NCBI GenBank assembly: GCA_964023205.1
Contig: OZ026837.1
Location: 8,908,088-8,972,087, forward strand
DNA length: 64,000 nucleotides
From: Lutraria lutraria
Taxonomy: Eukaryota > Mollusca > Bivalvia > Venerida > Mactridae
Direction: 5' to 3'
Below the pieces are notes generated by a model that ran no database searches, had not been told where the DNA came from, and worked only from the letters and a program-made list of their open reading frames with translations. Position 1 is the stretch's first letter; every line of letters begins with the position of its first letter. Positions 49,843 through 61,003 of the stretch are shown one piece after another. The translations under genes and the position numbers were made by a program.

Positions 49843-51111
49843 TAAATAATGTTACTTTACGATTTAGATTCACGACAGTAAGTCCCCGGTATATTAGATA
49901 TAGGGTATCTATGGTTATTGGGTAGTAATAATAATAATAAAGGCTTTATTTTAATAGGCTACATATTTGGGGTTCCCCAATCTTTCATGTGGGCCTCTCT
50001 GGGTAGTGATGAAAACTACATAGGCATCTGTTTGGTATTTTAATGATCAAAACTAGAATTATTCAAAATACAGATATCGGTAAATACTTATTTCGAGAAA
50101 AAAAAGATTCTAAGGATATGACACATTCAGTAATGAAATGTATTTTTAAAAGCAGACAAGCAGACTAATATACCAACGTCGGGACAAACGTTGAACTCAC
50201 AAAATTTCTACAACCATTGCGGACATCACGTAATTTCAGCAAAAAAAAATTAAGTTAGTCGCAATGGAATAATATATCTTGTGTTAATGTGAGTGTCGAT
50301 GAGAGTGCGTGCTGATTAATTTATATGGAAATATACAATAATATGTTTATTGCTTGTCACAAAACCTAGGAACCTTTTAAAACCTTTTTTATTCCAATGT
50401 TTCTAGATAAAAACCGATTGTTACTGACAAAACATTTATCACACTGTCTAACAAGTACGATCGGAATGCATTCTCCCGTTACAAACGATTGTTCGTCGTT
50501 TAAGCCATTGTAATAACAGAAATAATTATTAAAAGCTAAACAAACATCATTTGCAGCCAATACAGCATAAATATGCATCGTTTACACGTGTTAACTATGT
50601 AAGACAATATAATTACGCGAGTGAGATTCTGGAATCACTCTTAGATGGTTGAATGAGTTTCTTCTTCTATGGCGGATACAGACAATCTTCAGCATAAGTT
50701 GCTTATGTTACAAAACTTGCACACAAGTGCCTTATGTCAAAGCAGATTTTTCTAAACTGTGGCTCCGTTTGATGTGCTAAAACATTTGGTTCGATTACAC
50801 CCCAAGTGATTCTTACAAGCATTTAAGCATGTATTCTGTGATGGTGCTTTGCGAAATGATCATGTATTGGTATTATTACAAATAAAACCACAGTAAACGT
50901 ACTTAGCTTCAAGTACAATGTATTACATAAATGTACATCGTCTATGTTTACAGGTGTAACCTCAATAAGACAAGATAATTCGGTAAACATTTAAGAATAA
51001 TGGTGAGAACTTGGATCTCTCGTAATGGATTAGACAGTAACCTTATACTGGCTTGTTTTGTTGGCATCTGTAAATCAACACCAGCGCTTGTTTAGACTAC
51101 TTAAATTCATC

Positions 51112-51366
51112 CGTTTATTTGGCTAAATAACGCCGTATTTCAACAATTTTTCAGTTATATAAAGCGGCTGATTCACTAAATCAGTTTATCCTAGACTATA
51201 TATACTTTAACCAGTAATAACTTACCTTTCACAAAGAACCGGCAACTTCTCCACATGTGAAGGAAAATCGATATACATGTATTTGTCAAAATTGCATAGA
51301 AGGGTATGACCTGCCGCAACTGAGAAATGAATATAAATTCAGCGCAATAAACACTGGACCACGGCC
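51112..51366 (-). mobile_element. SINE B, full-length but decayed, minus strand
   Basis: It is collinear with 38893-39150: ATAACGCCGTATTTCAAC, TTCAGTTATATAAAGCGGCTG, GAAGGGTATGACCTGCCGC and CACTGGACCACGGCC. The B box is degraded. Confidence 0.7.
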
Positions 51367-52108
51367 TTGTTTAGACTACTAAATGTGCCAATACATGTCT
51401 GGTGGTTAAAGTTTTCGTTTGTATACTCCGCGAGCCTATTCACCCGAGGTGTGAACATTGTGTTTGTAAATTTCAGTTATATTATGGTAGTCTGTTTTCA
51501 GACTTTCATTCAAAACACATGTTTTGTTTTATTCAACAATTGTAGTGCTTTGAAACATTAACTTCTTTATAAGATATAACTAACGTACACGTGGGCAAGG
51601 GGCTGTTGATGTCTAGTAAAGTGCACGACAATTGAAGGGGCGAGTGCAAGAAGGGGCTGTCGCCATGCTGACTAAGAACCTACGGAGTCGTCTTTAGTCA
51701 CTTACAAAAATTTTTTGCATGTTCCTAAACATAACTGTAAGCTTGAGTGCAATGTTGGTTATGTTTTTTTTCTTTTAGTCAACATTATTCAGAGATATCG
51801 TAATGTAGTATTAGTAAGAGAATAATCGGCTCACTTTAAGAGAAAATATCATTCGACATCGGTACATCAATCCTAATCAAATATAATTTTTCATCACGTG
51901 TACTCTACTTCATTCTTAATTTCTTATACGAGATAGCTTAATTCTACGTTATTGCAAAACAATACAACACATGCACGACTATAAATGGAGATACTGCCAA
52001 TAACATGTTAACATCAAAAGCAAATTTAACGCTTAATTGGATTCTAAATAGAACTAGAAACACAAATATCTTTAGCGATACAATGTATTTGTTATTGCTA
52101 AAACATTA

Positions 52109-52290
52109 CAGTCAACTCTTCGAACAAATGCCGCTAATGGGGAAGACAGAATGTGCCCTTAATCGGCAAGTGGTCTTCATTAGGATGTAATCAGTTTGTT
52201 CTTAATAATCAATGAGAGTTTTCAAAAGAATGGCCATTATTCTTAGGGTGGTCTTAATTCAAGAGGTGGTCGCTAAAATAGATTTGATTG
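52109..52290. mobile_element. MITE family 2 copy
   Basis: The ends are CAGTCAACTCTTCGAACAAA and, reversed, CAATCAAATCTATTTTAGCG, with TA on both sides. It is collinear with 41874-42051. Confidence 0.72.
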
Positions 52291-52542
52291 TATCTCTCAG
52301 AACGATCATTGTGATATTTAATTAAACCTATGCTATTTGCTGTCAACATACGTAATTTATTCGGTCAGGTTATTTATGAATGTCGTCCGTAATATTATGA
52401 TATAACATGATCTCATCACATTGCTTGTATACTAATTATTTCGGTACGGTACTCCAGGCCAGCGATATTGGAAGTGTCCGAGGTATTCCGAATGCTACTG
52501 ATTTCCACAAGGGAGATAACCTACTCTCTGAGAGCAATCTAC

Positions 52543-52706
52543 AGTACAAGCTCCCTACAACAGCCACCAATAGAAGGGTCGAACATGGAGGTGGCTGTTG
52601 TTGAGAGGGGGAAATAGAGTAAAACGTCAATCTGAGTTACTAGTATACTGGCTGTAACAGGGAGATGGCTGTTGTTCGGAGGTGACCGTTCATGGAGGTT
52701 ACACTG
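52543..52706. mobile_element. MITE family 1B, full-length copy
   Basis: The left end is CAGTACAAGCTCCCTACAAC after TA; the right end, reversed, is CAGTGTAACCTCCATGAACG. It is the inverted counterpart of 32148-32293. Confidence 0.75.
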
Positions 52707-53079
52707 ATCAGGAGCATTTTCGACACAGTTGCAACCATTCTTTTTTTAACGGAGCATCTGGTATGGATGCAAACTTTGCAGAATTGATATGGTTTTAATG
52801 ACAAAGAACTGCCGACATTGTGTTAACTTAATTAATCATCAATTTTAACCATAACATCAAAATCAACAGATTGCTTTTGAGTACCAGTTCCTTATTGAAA
52901 GATGTCCCATTATTTAACATATTTCTGCTAGTGGTTACGGTTTCTGATAATATGTCACATCATTGTTTCTTTTCTTTGTCGGCTGATCGCAGTTGTATGT
53001 ATTGCATACACATTGAAATTAATTAGATTGTACCATTTTACTGAATAAGTCGACACATTATGATAGTATATGCAAAATG

Positions 53080-53815
53080 TAACGCTTCGTGGATATTAAT
53101 ATAATAATCATCTTAACATACCTACTTGGATATATTTGCTAAAGGGATCGCCTTTTATTCACAAAATAAACGGCTTTTAGTTGTACCATTTACTACGCAC
53201 TATAAACTGAAATCTAACAGTATCATTATTAATCTTTAACAATATGAACGATGTTACTACATACACTTCTGTTGTTAAATATCACAATCATTTGCCAAGT
53301 GATCATGGGTTCCCCGTGGGGATTTAAAACAACGTAAATTGATAGAGAAGCAAACTGCTTCATACCACATATGATACTAACTCACTTTATAGTAGATATT
53401 TTAAATTTTGTGACATTTTTGATAATCAATTATTTATGACTTTTTATCACATTTTATTTACATTTATAAAGTAAAATAAAAACACGAAGGTGGAGTTTTT
53501 TCTCTGACAGCTTAACTGACAGACTCCTTTGTTCTTTTTTAATCACATGTTGTATTTACATTTTCTCTTCGAAATTATTGTGAAAGCATTGCATTCTAAT
53601 TGTTCTAATTTCCTTTATATCACTATACATATACTGATATGATAAAAGTATAAACTAACCATTAACAATACGAAACATGTAACACTTATCATTAACCATA
53701 AATAATACGTTACTATAAGTGCATCTGCACTTAAGTGTCTAAATCAATTAACTATGGTATTTTATCTACAAATGCAATTTAACAGAAACACGAATAGTGT
53801 TTTATACACTAAATG
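53080..53815. repeat. Partner of the terminal direct repeat (with 63690-64000)
   Basis: Two blocks match the window's right end: GGATATTAATATAATAATCATC...CCTACTTGG near 53090-53150 and GTATAAACTAACCATTAACA...AAGTGTCTAAATCAATTAAC near 53650-53760, including the GTGTTTTATAC segment near 53800. Confidence 0.55.
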
Positions 53816-53831
53816 GCTTTCTGTGCAGACA

Positions 53832-53911
53832 CAGTGCAACCTCTCCAAACCAGCACCCTTTGTGAGTAGCAAAATTATGTTGTTGTTGAGAGGCTGTTGC
53901 TCTACAGAGGT
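53832..53911. mobile_element. MITE family 1, left part
   Basis: It begins CAGTGCAACCTCTCCAAACC and holds TGTTGTTGAGAGGCTGTTGC and CTACAGAGGTTAA. The right half is absent. Confidence 0.65.
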
Positions 53912-54078
53912 TAACGTATCGGCATTGGTAGAAATCGCTTAAATAACGTAAATTGATGTTTTACGTTATTTACAAAGATTAAATATCATACTTTAATACC
54001 AAGCAACAAAATATTCAATCTGATTAAAATCATATCCTCAAACCCGCTACGCTATGAGGATCTGAAGACGACCTATAG

Positions 54079-54099
54079 AAGGTCACCTCAGGTGACCTT
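54079..54099. repeat. 21-bp palindrome AAGGTCACCT-C-AGGTGACCTT
   Basis: The 10-bp arms are perfect around one central base. The core CACCTNAGGTG resembles the terminal palindromes at 1982 and 4292, which suggests a repeat-element end. It also contains inverted AGGTCA half-sites. Confidence 0.8.
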
Positions 54100-54456
54100 T
54101 TCCACTAGCCAATCAGCGCCTTACTTTCATAATTCTGAAAGTAATCTGATTCTATTTTTAACCGCAGTTAAAACAATATTTGACTTGTAGTTATCACGAA
54201 CACATATTCTTACGCAACTAAATGTAATGATAGCGCCCATGTGACATGCGTGTTTATTAAATTTTCTGTACTACTATGGCCGAATCGATCAGGATTACTA
54301 AAACAATCAAAAAGTGGTTGCAGACAAATATGTTATACGTAATTTAACGTTTACTAACGTTAAATAACATCGTCAGGTAGAATGTTCATTCGGCCAAAGT
54401 ACCGATGAAACGAGTTATACGATTGGCTGAATTATAAATAGATATAAATAGTGATC

Positions 54457-54744
54457 ATGGAAATTCCGACTTTTGAAAATAGAAACTGGTATAGGCCGTC
54501 ATCAGATCTTGCCGTAAGGAAGATCGAATACTTTAGTCAGATTGCAAAATATTCTAACCGAACGCTAAAAAATGATGTTTTTGTTGCGATAAATACTGCA
54601 CCCCTTTATCGACTTTTCCTTATCAGGGTTAAAAATCAGCTTAAAAAACACAGTAGGTGTCACTTTCGAATTAACATTGCCGTCTTATTTGATGACGGAT
54701 TTCAAAGCGGTTTTCGGTATTTTGAAGCGGAAATGTTAATCTAG
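54457..54744 (+). CDS. Unassigned ORF, 95 residues
   Basis: The frame runs uninterrupted from an ATG and encodes a basic, soluble-looking protein (MEIPTFENRNWYRPSSD...YFEAEMLI) with no recognised family. Two TATAAATA motifs (54433-54440 and 54443-54450) lie directly upstream, but they are too close to the ATG to place a normal start site before it. The stop codon overlaps the start of the inverted repeat at 54744. It may be a chance frame or part of a transposable element. Confidence 0.25.
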   Translation: MEIPTFENRNWYRPSSDLAVRKIEYFSQIAKYSNRTLKNDVFVAINTAPLYRLFLIRVKNQLKKHSRCHFRINIAVLFDDGFQSGFRYFEAEMLI

Positions 54745-54881
54745 GGAATCGTGCCTCAGACTTTTTCATTTTTTATCTATGGCATAACGTAATAAACAGC
54801 GGGTTTTTGGGTACGGAATTTCTTTAAAGTCAAGTATCTAACGAACCGAGGACATTATCAAAAAACTGAGGCACGGATCCC
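54744..54881. repeat. Short element with 16-bp inverted ends
   Basis: GGGAATCGTGCCTCAG (54744-54759) faces CTGAGGCACGGATCCC (54866-54881), 14 of 16 bases complementary, each continued inward by a T-rich (or A-rich) tract. The 138-bp size suggests a tiny MITE or a long hairpin. Confidence 0.6.
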
Positions 54882-55141
54882 CGCATTATACATTTATAGT
54901 GATTTTAAGGTCATTTGTTTTTAATATATTCTTAAATACAGAGTAGTTATCGTTGTTAAAAAAATCGAAAAATACGTGCGATATTGGTTTATAGAAGACC
55001 AATCAAATGTAATATTTGTTTCAAATCACTTGCAATACACTTTATACAGTGGGTTTATTTTAGTATATAATTATGGTTTAGTTTTTAAATCTATAAATTG
55101 GTGAAACTTGATTTGACCTCACATCCAAGCCAGATACATTA

Positions 55142-55234
55142 AATTAATAGTTAAATTGTACAGTGGGAAAATTTCATGCTGTTGTCGAAGGGAGATTGTT
55201 GCTCAAGTTAGGTCTCTATTGGGAGATTGTACTG
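55142..55234. mobile_element. MITE family 1, right half
   Basis: AATTAATAGTTAAATTGTAC, GAAGGGAGATTGTTGCTCAA and GGGAGATTGTACTG before TA match the right half of the 38337-38514 element. Confidence 0.7.
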
Positions 55235-56448
55235 TATTTACACGTCTTGTGACATTTTAAAAACTTTTAAAACACCAGAGATTATGATTTCATTGTACTG
55301 TACTTATAAAAAAAAATGAATCTAAAATAAAATAAACTTATATCTTCAATATGTATGAATGAGGTAACAATATCGTCATACTCCAGGTGTAATGCTACAA
55401 GTTAATTACAAACATACGGTGAAACACAAACAGGCAAGGTGCATTAATAGTACAGCTAATTCCATTGGTAGTGTGTTCCCATGGTTGGTTAAACTCGTTC
55501 ATTCTTATTAAAACCCTGTTAACAGCAAGAAAAGTAAGTTCTGCATTCAAAACCGGACCACTTCACATGCAAAACATGCAAAACCATGGTTTACCACTAT
55601 TTAAAAAAATTAAAGGTTTTTTCTCTTGTTTTGAAATAGCTGATATTTATATTTAATACAATATTTTTAGATTTATTTACATGTAATTTTCTATACTTTA
55701 TACATTCATTTTATTTGGCAATCTAAAGTCTGTGATATATTTACCATGTGTTATATGCTTTTTTTATACTGAAATAAATAATAATTTTGAACATTAAGAT
55801 ACTAAAATAATTTGAGCAGCACAAAATTTAAGCCAAGTCAGCAGTTATATATATAAGTAAAACTATTTCATAACAAATTCCTCAGCATTATAAACGCACA
55901 ATGTGATTTACGATGATAGATGATTGGCATTCATTTGTCAGAAAGAAATCATACATTTGCATCAAAGAATCATTTATTTCAAATGAGGACGTAAGTGTAT
56001 GAACAATACAAATTTCACGATGGTTTCTTTTTATATTTTCTTGCTCAATGTCTCACCCCAATTTACAAATCCTCATATAGACAATGTCTCTGTTTTGAAG
56101 AATCGAAAATCCGGGCTTCATGCTTCAGTATCTCTCCAGACGCTTGATTTTGAGTGTCAAACTGTTATAAAAATGTGCCTTTCAAAAAATATATGTTGAA
56201 GATTGGATAAGAATTATTTAACTTTGTGACAGCGGACAAATATTGAGGACTAATATATTTTATTACAAGAAGTTTAGTTTTTTTTAAATTCTGAAATGGG
56301 TGAATTTAAGGATGCATGATTGGTGCATTATCTAATTTTGAAATTTTATTGGTAAAATGGTATTGGGTCATTTATAAATTTTTGACGGCTTTCTAGGATT
56401 AAAAGCTAAGCTATCATGGTTTACTATAGAAAAAAAACTAAAAACCGG

Positions 56449-56515
56449 GCACCCTGAAAACCGGAATTCTCTGAAAATCGGACGAACACCGGTCCCTCAG
56501 AATTCCGGAAACCGG
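56449..56515. repeat. Compact inverted repeat with CCGGAATTC arms
   Basis: CCGGAATTCTCTGA (56461-56474) is complementary to TCAGAATTCCGG (56497-56508), and an AAACCGG-type motif is repeated around it. It is GC-rich against an AT-rich background. Confidence 0.6.
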
Positions 56516-56676
56516 ACGAGTTCTTCTGTACGGTGATAGATATTGAGCTAATTTTCTGTTATGAAATAAATCTTCCCAGACAGAAAAGGAAGCTTTGACT
56601 GTTTATTTTTTCATAAAGAATAATTTTAGAACCTACATATCCAATATTTACTTCCTGACGAAGACTTGATAAATTA

Positions 56677-57340
56677 AAGTGCTGTCACACTACAACGCAT
56701 TGGCCAACGTATGCCGACGTGTTAGAATACGCTGATGGTCGTCGTACTCGTTAGAGGTTTATTTTATGTAAGTTTAAAAACGTTCTTACAACGTACCAAT
56801 ACATAAAGGCGACACAATAAGGATGATACTTATTAAACTGTATTTCATGTATAGAGAAAATTTACTAATTAACTTGTCAATATGTACATGGACTAATATC
56901 ATTCGTCAAACATGTCTGATACTGAGCGCGTACACTTTGCTGTTTTGCAACACCAACAAAATCTTTTAAACCTTGCACAGTATGTTGTGCACCGAACAAA
57001 GAGTAGAAGAAGGAAGAGGACAGTCTGGACACGCCAAAGTCTTGGATCAGGAGGCGGCGGGAGTTTGAAATATATGAATACTGCTTTAATTCGCTACTAA
57101 TACGTTTGGAACAGGTTACACACACGTTCTTCACTCGTCATGAACGTTACGCCCACGCCTAGCACACGCTGAGAAAATTACGTGCAATACTATATTCGCT
57201 GGACGTAAGTTATGTATCGTTTCTCTGTGTGCGTCTGAAAGGTGGGTTCTCTTTGATGTTTTCGACGTTTGTCAGCGTTCGCCACCGTATTAGACAAAAT
57301 TTAATACGTTGGCCTAATACGCTGTAATGTGATAGGCCAT
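56677..57340 (+). mobile_element. PIF/Harbinger-type deletion derivative, 664 bp
   Basis: The flanks are a TTA duplication (56674-56676 and 57341-57343). Long inverted ends are visible: the left has GTCACACTACAACGCATTGG then CCAACGTA; the right, reversed, has ATCACATTACAGCGTATTAG then GCCAACGTA. A 3-bp TTA/TAA duplication is the hallmark of PIF/Harbinger elements. The interior retains a transposase-like start (56912-57100), so it is a shortened copy of an autonomous element. Confidence 0.78.
56912..57100 (+). pseudogene. Decayed N-terminus of a Harbinger-type transposase
   Basis: The frame of 62 residues starts MSDTERVHFAVLQHQQN. A basic cluster SRRRKRTVWTRQSL resembles the arginine-rich Trp-containing segment near the N-terminus of Harbinger nucleases, and a Gly-rich stretch and LKYMN follow. 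The catalytic DDE domain is absent. The assignment rests mainly on its position between the inverted ends. Confidence 0.45.
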
Positions 57341-57604
57341 TTACGTACATTAGATACAGAACCTGTAATAAACTTCAATTAATATATGTAATCCATATGT
57401 TACATACAAGACGGAGTTCTGATTTTATAGAGTTTTGCTAAATCCCCATGATTTGGCATGAATGAATAGTTTAATTTTGTGCAGCATCTAATAAATGAAC
57501 TTCATGTGTTGCAATAGACAACGTTCTTATTTTCGGGGATTTGAATGGTAATTAAGTATTAAGCTGCATAGAAAATTGAATTTAATACTTTAAAAATAAT
57601 ATAG

Positions 57605-57790
57605 GATCGGATTCATTATGTGTATTGCAAACATGATTATTACATACATTTACATTCAGCGAAATCATCTTTAGCTTTAGGGCTAAAAGTACACACGGTA
57701 TCAAAGAGTTGAATGTTTGCATGCAACAACGTTTAGTTCGCCTTTTCTTCCGATATCTGGTCGGAAATAAGACATTGACACGAGCCAAAC
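57605..57790. repeat. Right partner of a long-range direct repeat (with 48495-48700)
   Basis: GGATCGGATTCATTATG, GCAAACATGATTATTA, AGCGAAATCATC and GCATGCAACAACGTTTAGTT match the 48.5 kb block in order. Confidence 0.45.
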
Positions 57791-60039
57791 CTTTCTTGAT
57801 TGTGGTTTTGTAGAATATTCGGATATCTTTGATGCAGCGATCATTGCATGTAAATAATGGCTTCAATTATCAACGCGTTTTCAATTATGTTACGTAAAGC
57901 ACACGGTCCATAAAAACATTGTTTACACGTGTTTGGATCTGAATCGTCTGAATGCTTAACCGATAACGGGAAAGCATTAAAGACGCATGGCTATAGCTTG
58001 ACCATGTTTTTATCAGAATTATCCACCAAGTCAAATAGTGTATATGGACTTCGGAACAAATCTGACTGAAACATATTGGTATGATAACTGTAACATGCTC
58101 AAATAATATTCATATAATTTCCAACAGTAAATGGTAATCTTGAACTATTGTGTCTAGCAGGCTGACCACAAGTTATACCTAATTTTACATGGTTAAGATA
58201 TCTCGGTCAGTCAATGCTGATAAAAAAATAAAAGAGATTTTCTTATAATACAATGTATAGAGTTCAAGGGAATTTCCCCGTAAATAATTGCTCACACCAC
58301 CAGATTCAAGTTTGCATCTGTTTTGCATTGTGAACGTTTAACATGGCAGTTTAACAGTACTTTCTCAATTTGCATTGCGTCTTGTGTGTTTCTGTGTGTA
58401 GGACGATGTTTGAGTTTTTTTTGGGGAATGTAACATGTACAATTTTTTTTTCGATAAGCCAAAGATTCGTCCGGATGTCTAACCCGCGACCAGTGGTTCA
58501 GTTAGCTTCTGACGAAGCTTAGGAGTGCTCTATGATTTTATCGCTAACATAAGCACTTTAATTAGATATACTATACCTGCATTCATAAGATAAAATAACC
58601 ATTAGTTTTCATTATTGGTAATAGAGGTGTTGCCCGCATATAAATAAAACATCCACAACTGGGCGTTGTAATGATGCCCGCATACAAATAAAACAACAAT
58701 GATATGTGACAATTATGCTGAACACTAATAACGCTTGTAGACCTTATAGCCGTTTCAAATATTAGAAACACGGGGCTTCCCTATTAATTGGGCTAATGTC
58801 TAGTAAGTTCCCGGGCATACGCCTGGGGCAATCTGTTCCAGAATAAAACTATTGATTCATGAAAAGCATATTACTTAATAGTGGCTGTACTAGTATGCAA
58901 TAGGTTCCAGAAATGAGTTAAGTTAGATAATGAATTAACGATACTACATGTATATCTATAATACAATAATTGAAACTTTTTGACCGAAGTTTGCTTTGGA
59001 ATTTATAGCGCCTTTTAGTGCTAATGTAATTTACGATCACTATTTTCATACAGAACAGTTAAATAATAGTTACATAACCATTAAGAACTAAATGTCATTT
59101 CTGTCAGTCTAAACAAACTCTTCACTTTATTTATAGATTCAGTCAAAACAATGGTTTCAAATTCAACATCCTCAAAAGTCTGTAGTTCTATACAATACGG
59201 GAATTCTGAAGATTCCGCTCTAAGTTTTTACGGAAGTATGTCTTTTTATAGTTTTACACCTGTAAACATACACCTATGCACATTTATGCAATCAAGGCAG
59301 CCATGTTACATAGTCATGTCTGGTTTGTTTTATTTATGATTATTGCTAGAATAACAATGGCTTAAACGGCGAACAATCGTTTGCTATCTTGAATAAGGAG
59401 GTGCATGCAGATGTAATGGCAAAACGCCTGACAGTATAAATAAACGTGAGGTAAATAACAATAAAATGGCTGAAGTTTAACTTAAAACTAATCTCGTAGA
59501 CATAACAACAAACGCAATAACAGGAAATGCCACACGTGATCGATTCTACCTCTCCCAAAAGATAACCAAAGCCAAGAGCCAACCATCATGTCTCCCTTCA
59601 TTACGCATATTTGACGCTATTGTGTGACGTCCACGATTGTATGATGTCTGCAATATTCATTTTATATGTTTTAAGATTGTATGGCAGATGATCTGATGCC
59701 CAGCCTCGGAAACGAACACTTTATAAATCTAGAAAACTACATCAGTATATTTACAAACATTTTGTTTTTATTGGTAATTAAAACATTATTAACGTCACGT
59801 AGCACGTGTACATCAAGCCAGTCACAGACATGCACTCAATGTATACTGTTTTATACTTTATTATAATAGTCTTCTGGATGAATTGGTGATCACATATTTC
59901 AGGATTGTATGCAACATTGTGATTAATACTGCTCATCAATCAGACGGATAATGAACAGTAATTCGAATAGGAAAGACAAAAAAGAGTGCATCTGTGTCTG
60001 TTTTTGTATGTGAGTTTCCATTGATAAATAATGTAACTA

Positions 60040-60112
60040 TAGTCGACCTGTGAACAAAGTCCATCCTTGGGAAAGAAAGACAAAAATGTGATTTTTATTT
60101 AGAGATAGCCTT
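60040..60112. mobile_element. MITE family 2, left-end fragment
   Basis: TAGTCGACCTGTGAACAAAG, then CCATCCTTGGGAAAG and GTGATTTTTATTT match the left half of 41874-42051. Confidence 0.5.
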
Positions 60113-60144
60113 TTTTGGCGATCATTTTAAATTGCACGTCAGGT

Positions 60145-60333
60145 ATGTACAAATGTATGCGAAGAAAGTTCGGAATACTGGCAAGAAAAATCATCTTTAC
60201 TACAAGTGTTCTGCTATTGTTATACATGTGTGTGTGCATTTATCGTTTTGACAGAATATGTAAAATAAAGTGTGAATCTGTGTTAACGTCGATGAATGAT
60301 ATACCACGAAATGTTACAGTAATTTACATGTAA
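60145..60333 (+). CDS. Possible N-terminal exon of a single-pass membrane protein
   Basis: The frame of 62 residues starts MYKCMRRKFGILARKIIF and continues with a hydrophobic helix (TSVLLLLYMCVCIY) after a basic flank. This is the pattern of a type II membrane anchor, as in Golgi glycosyltransferases. No catalytic exon was found downstream in the window, and no clear splice donor ends it. It may be a chance frame. Confidence 0.2.
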   Translation: MYKCMRRKFGILARKIIFTTSVLLLLYMCVCIYRFDRICKIKCESVLTSMNDIPRNVTVIYM

Positions 60334-60885
60334 AACTGTATTATCTCTGTGTTAGGCCATTATAAAGTAATTGCTTGATTATCATCCAAATTTTTCTCAA
60401 AAAGGGGGTGGGGGGTAGAATTTAATTTTTTAATTTTTATTTTTCCGAAAACCTTATTGAGACCAGAGTATATATGGGAAATACAAAACAAAATACTGAT
60501 AACTGTCCTTCCGTTTACTTTAAGTGAGATTCAGCATTTCTGACATGATAAATAGAAGTATTATGCATTCTGTTGATTTTTCTATCTGTACCCGGGGTAA
60601 ATCCTAACAACCACAAACATGTCTACGTCTTTGAAAACCTTCCCCTTTTTGGAACCAGAGGCTTCTTCTCAATTAGACACATATAACAAATGGGATAAAT
60701 GGGATTCTTCGCCCGGAGTCGAGTTTGGTTGTCACAAAATCGTAATACAAGTCAAACAATGACGATACGTCGCTATAATTACATGCGAAACAGTCTTTTT
60801 CCACTTTTGATAGGCCGTCATAAACGGCAACAATCAGAAAAAACATGTTTTTATTTTCAAGATTTCAGCTGCACAAAACTTAGCC

Positions 60886-61003
60886 CTACTAATTCGGCTT
60901 TCCGGTTGGCCGATTTTCGTGAACGAATTCGGAAGGGCCATCCTCTACTAATTCGGCTTTCCGATTGGCCGATTTTTGTGAACGAATTCGGAAGGGCCAT
61001 CCT
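60886..61003. repeat. 59-bp tandem duplication
   Basis: Two adjacent 59-bp units (CTACTAATTCGGCTTTCCG...GAAGGGCCATCCT) differ at only two positions, so the duplication is recent. The period is not a multiple of three, so it does not repeat a peptide in frame. Confidence 0.92.

Noticed and set aside
52407..52630. Overlapping 64-65 codon frames on both strands
   Set aside because: They fall largely within the family 1B MITE at 52543-52706; the frames come from its inverted structure.
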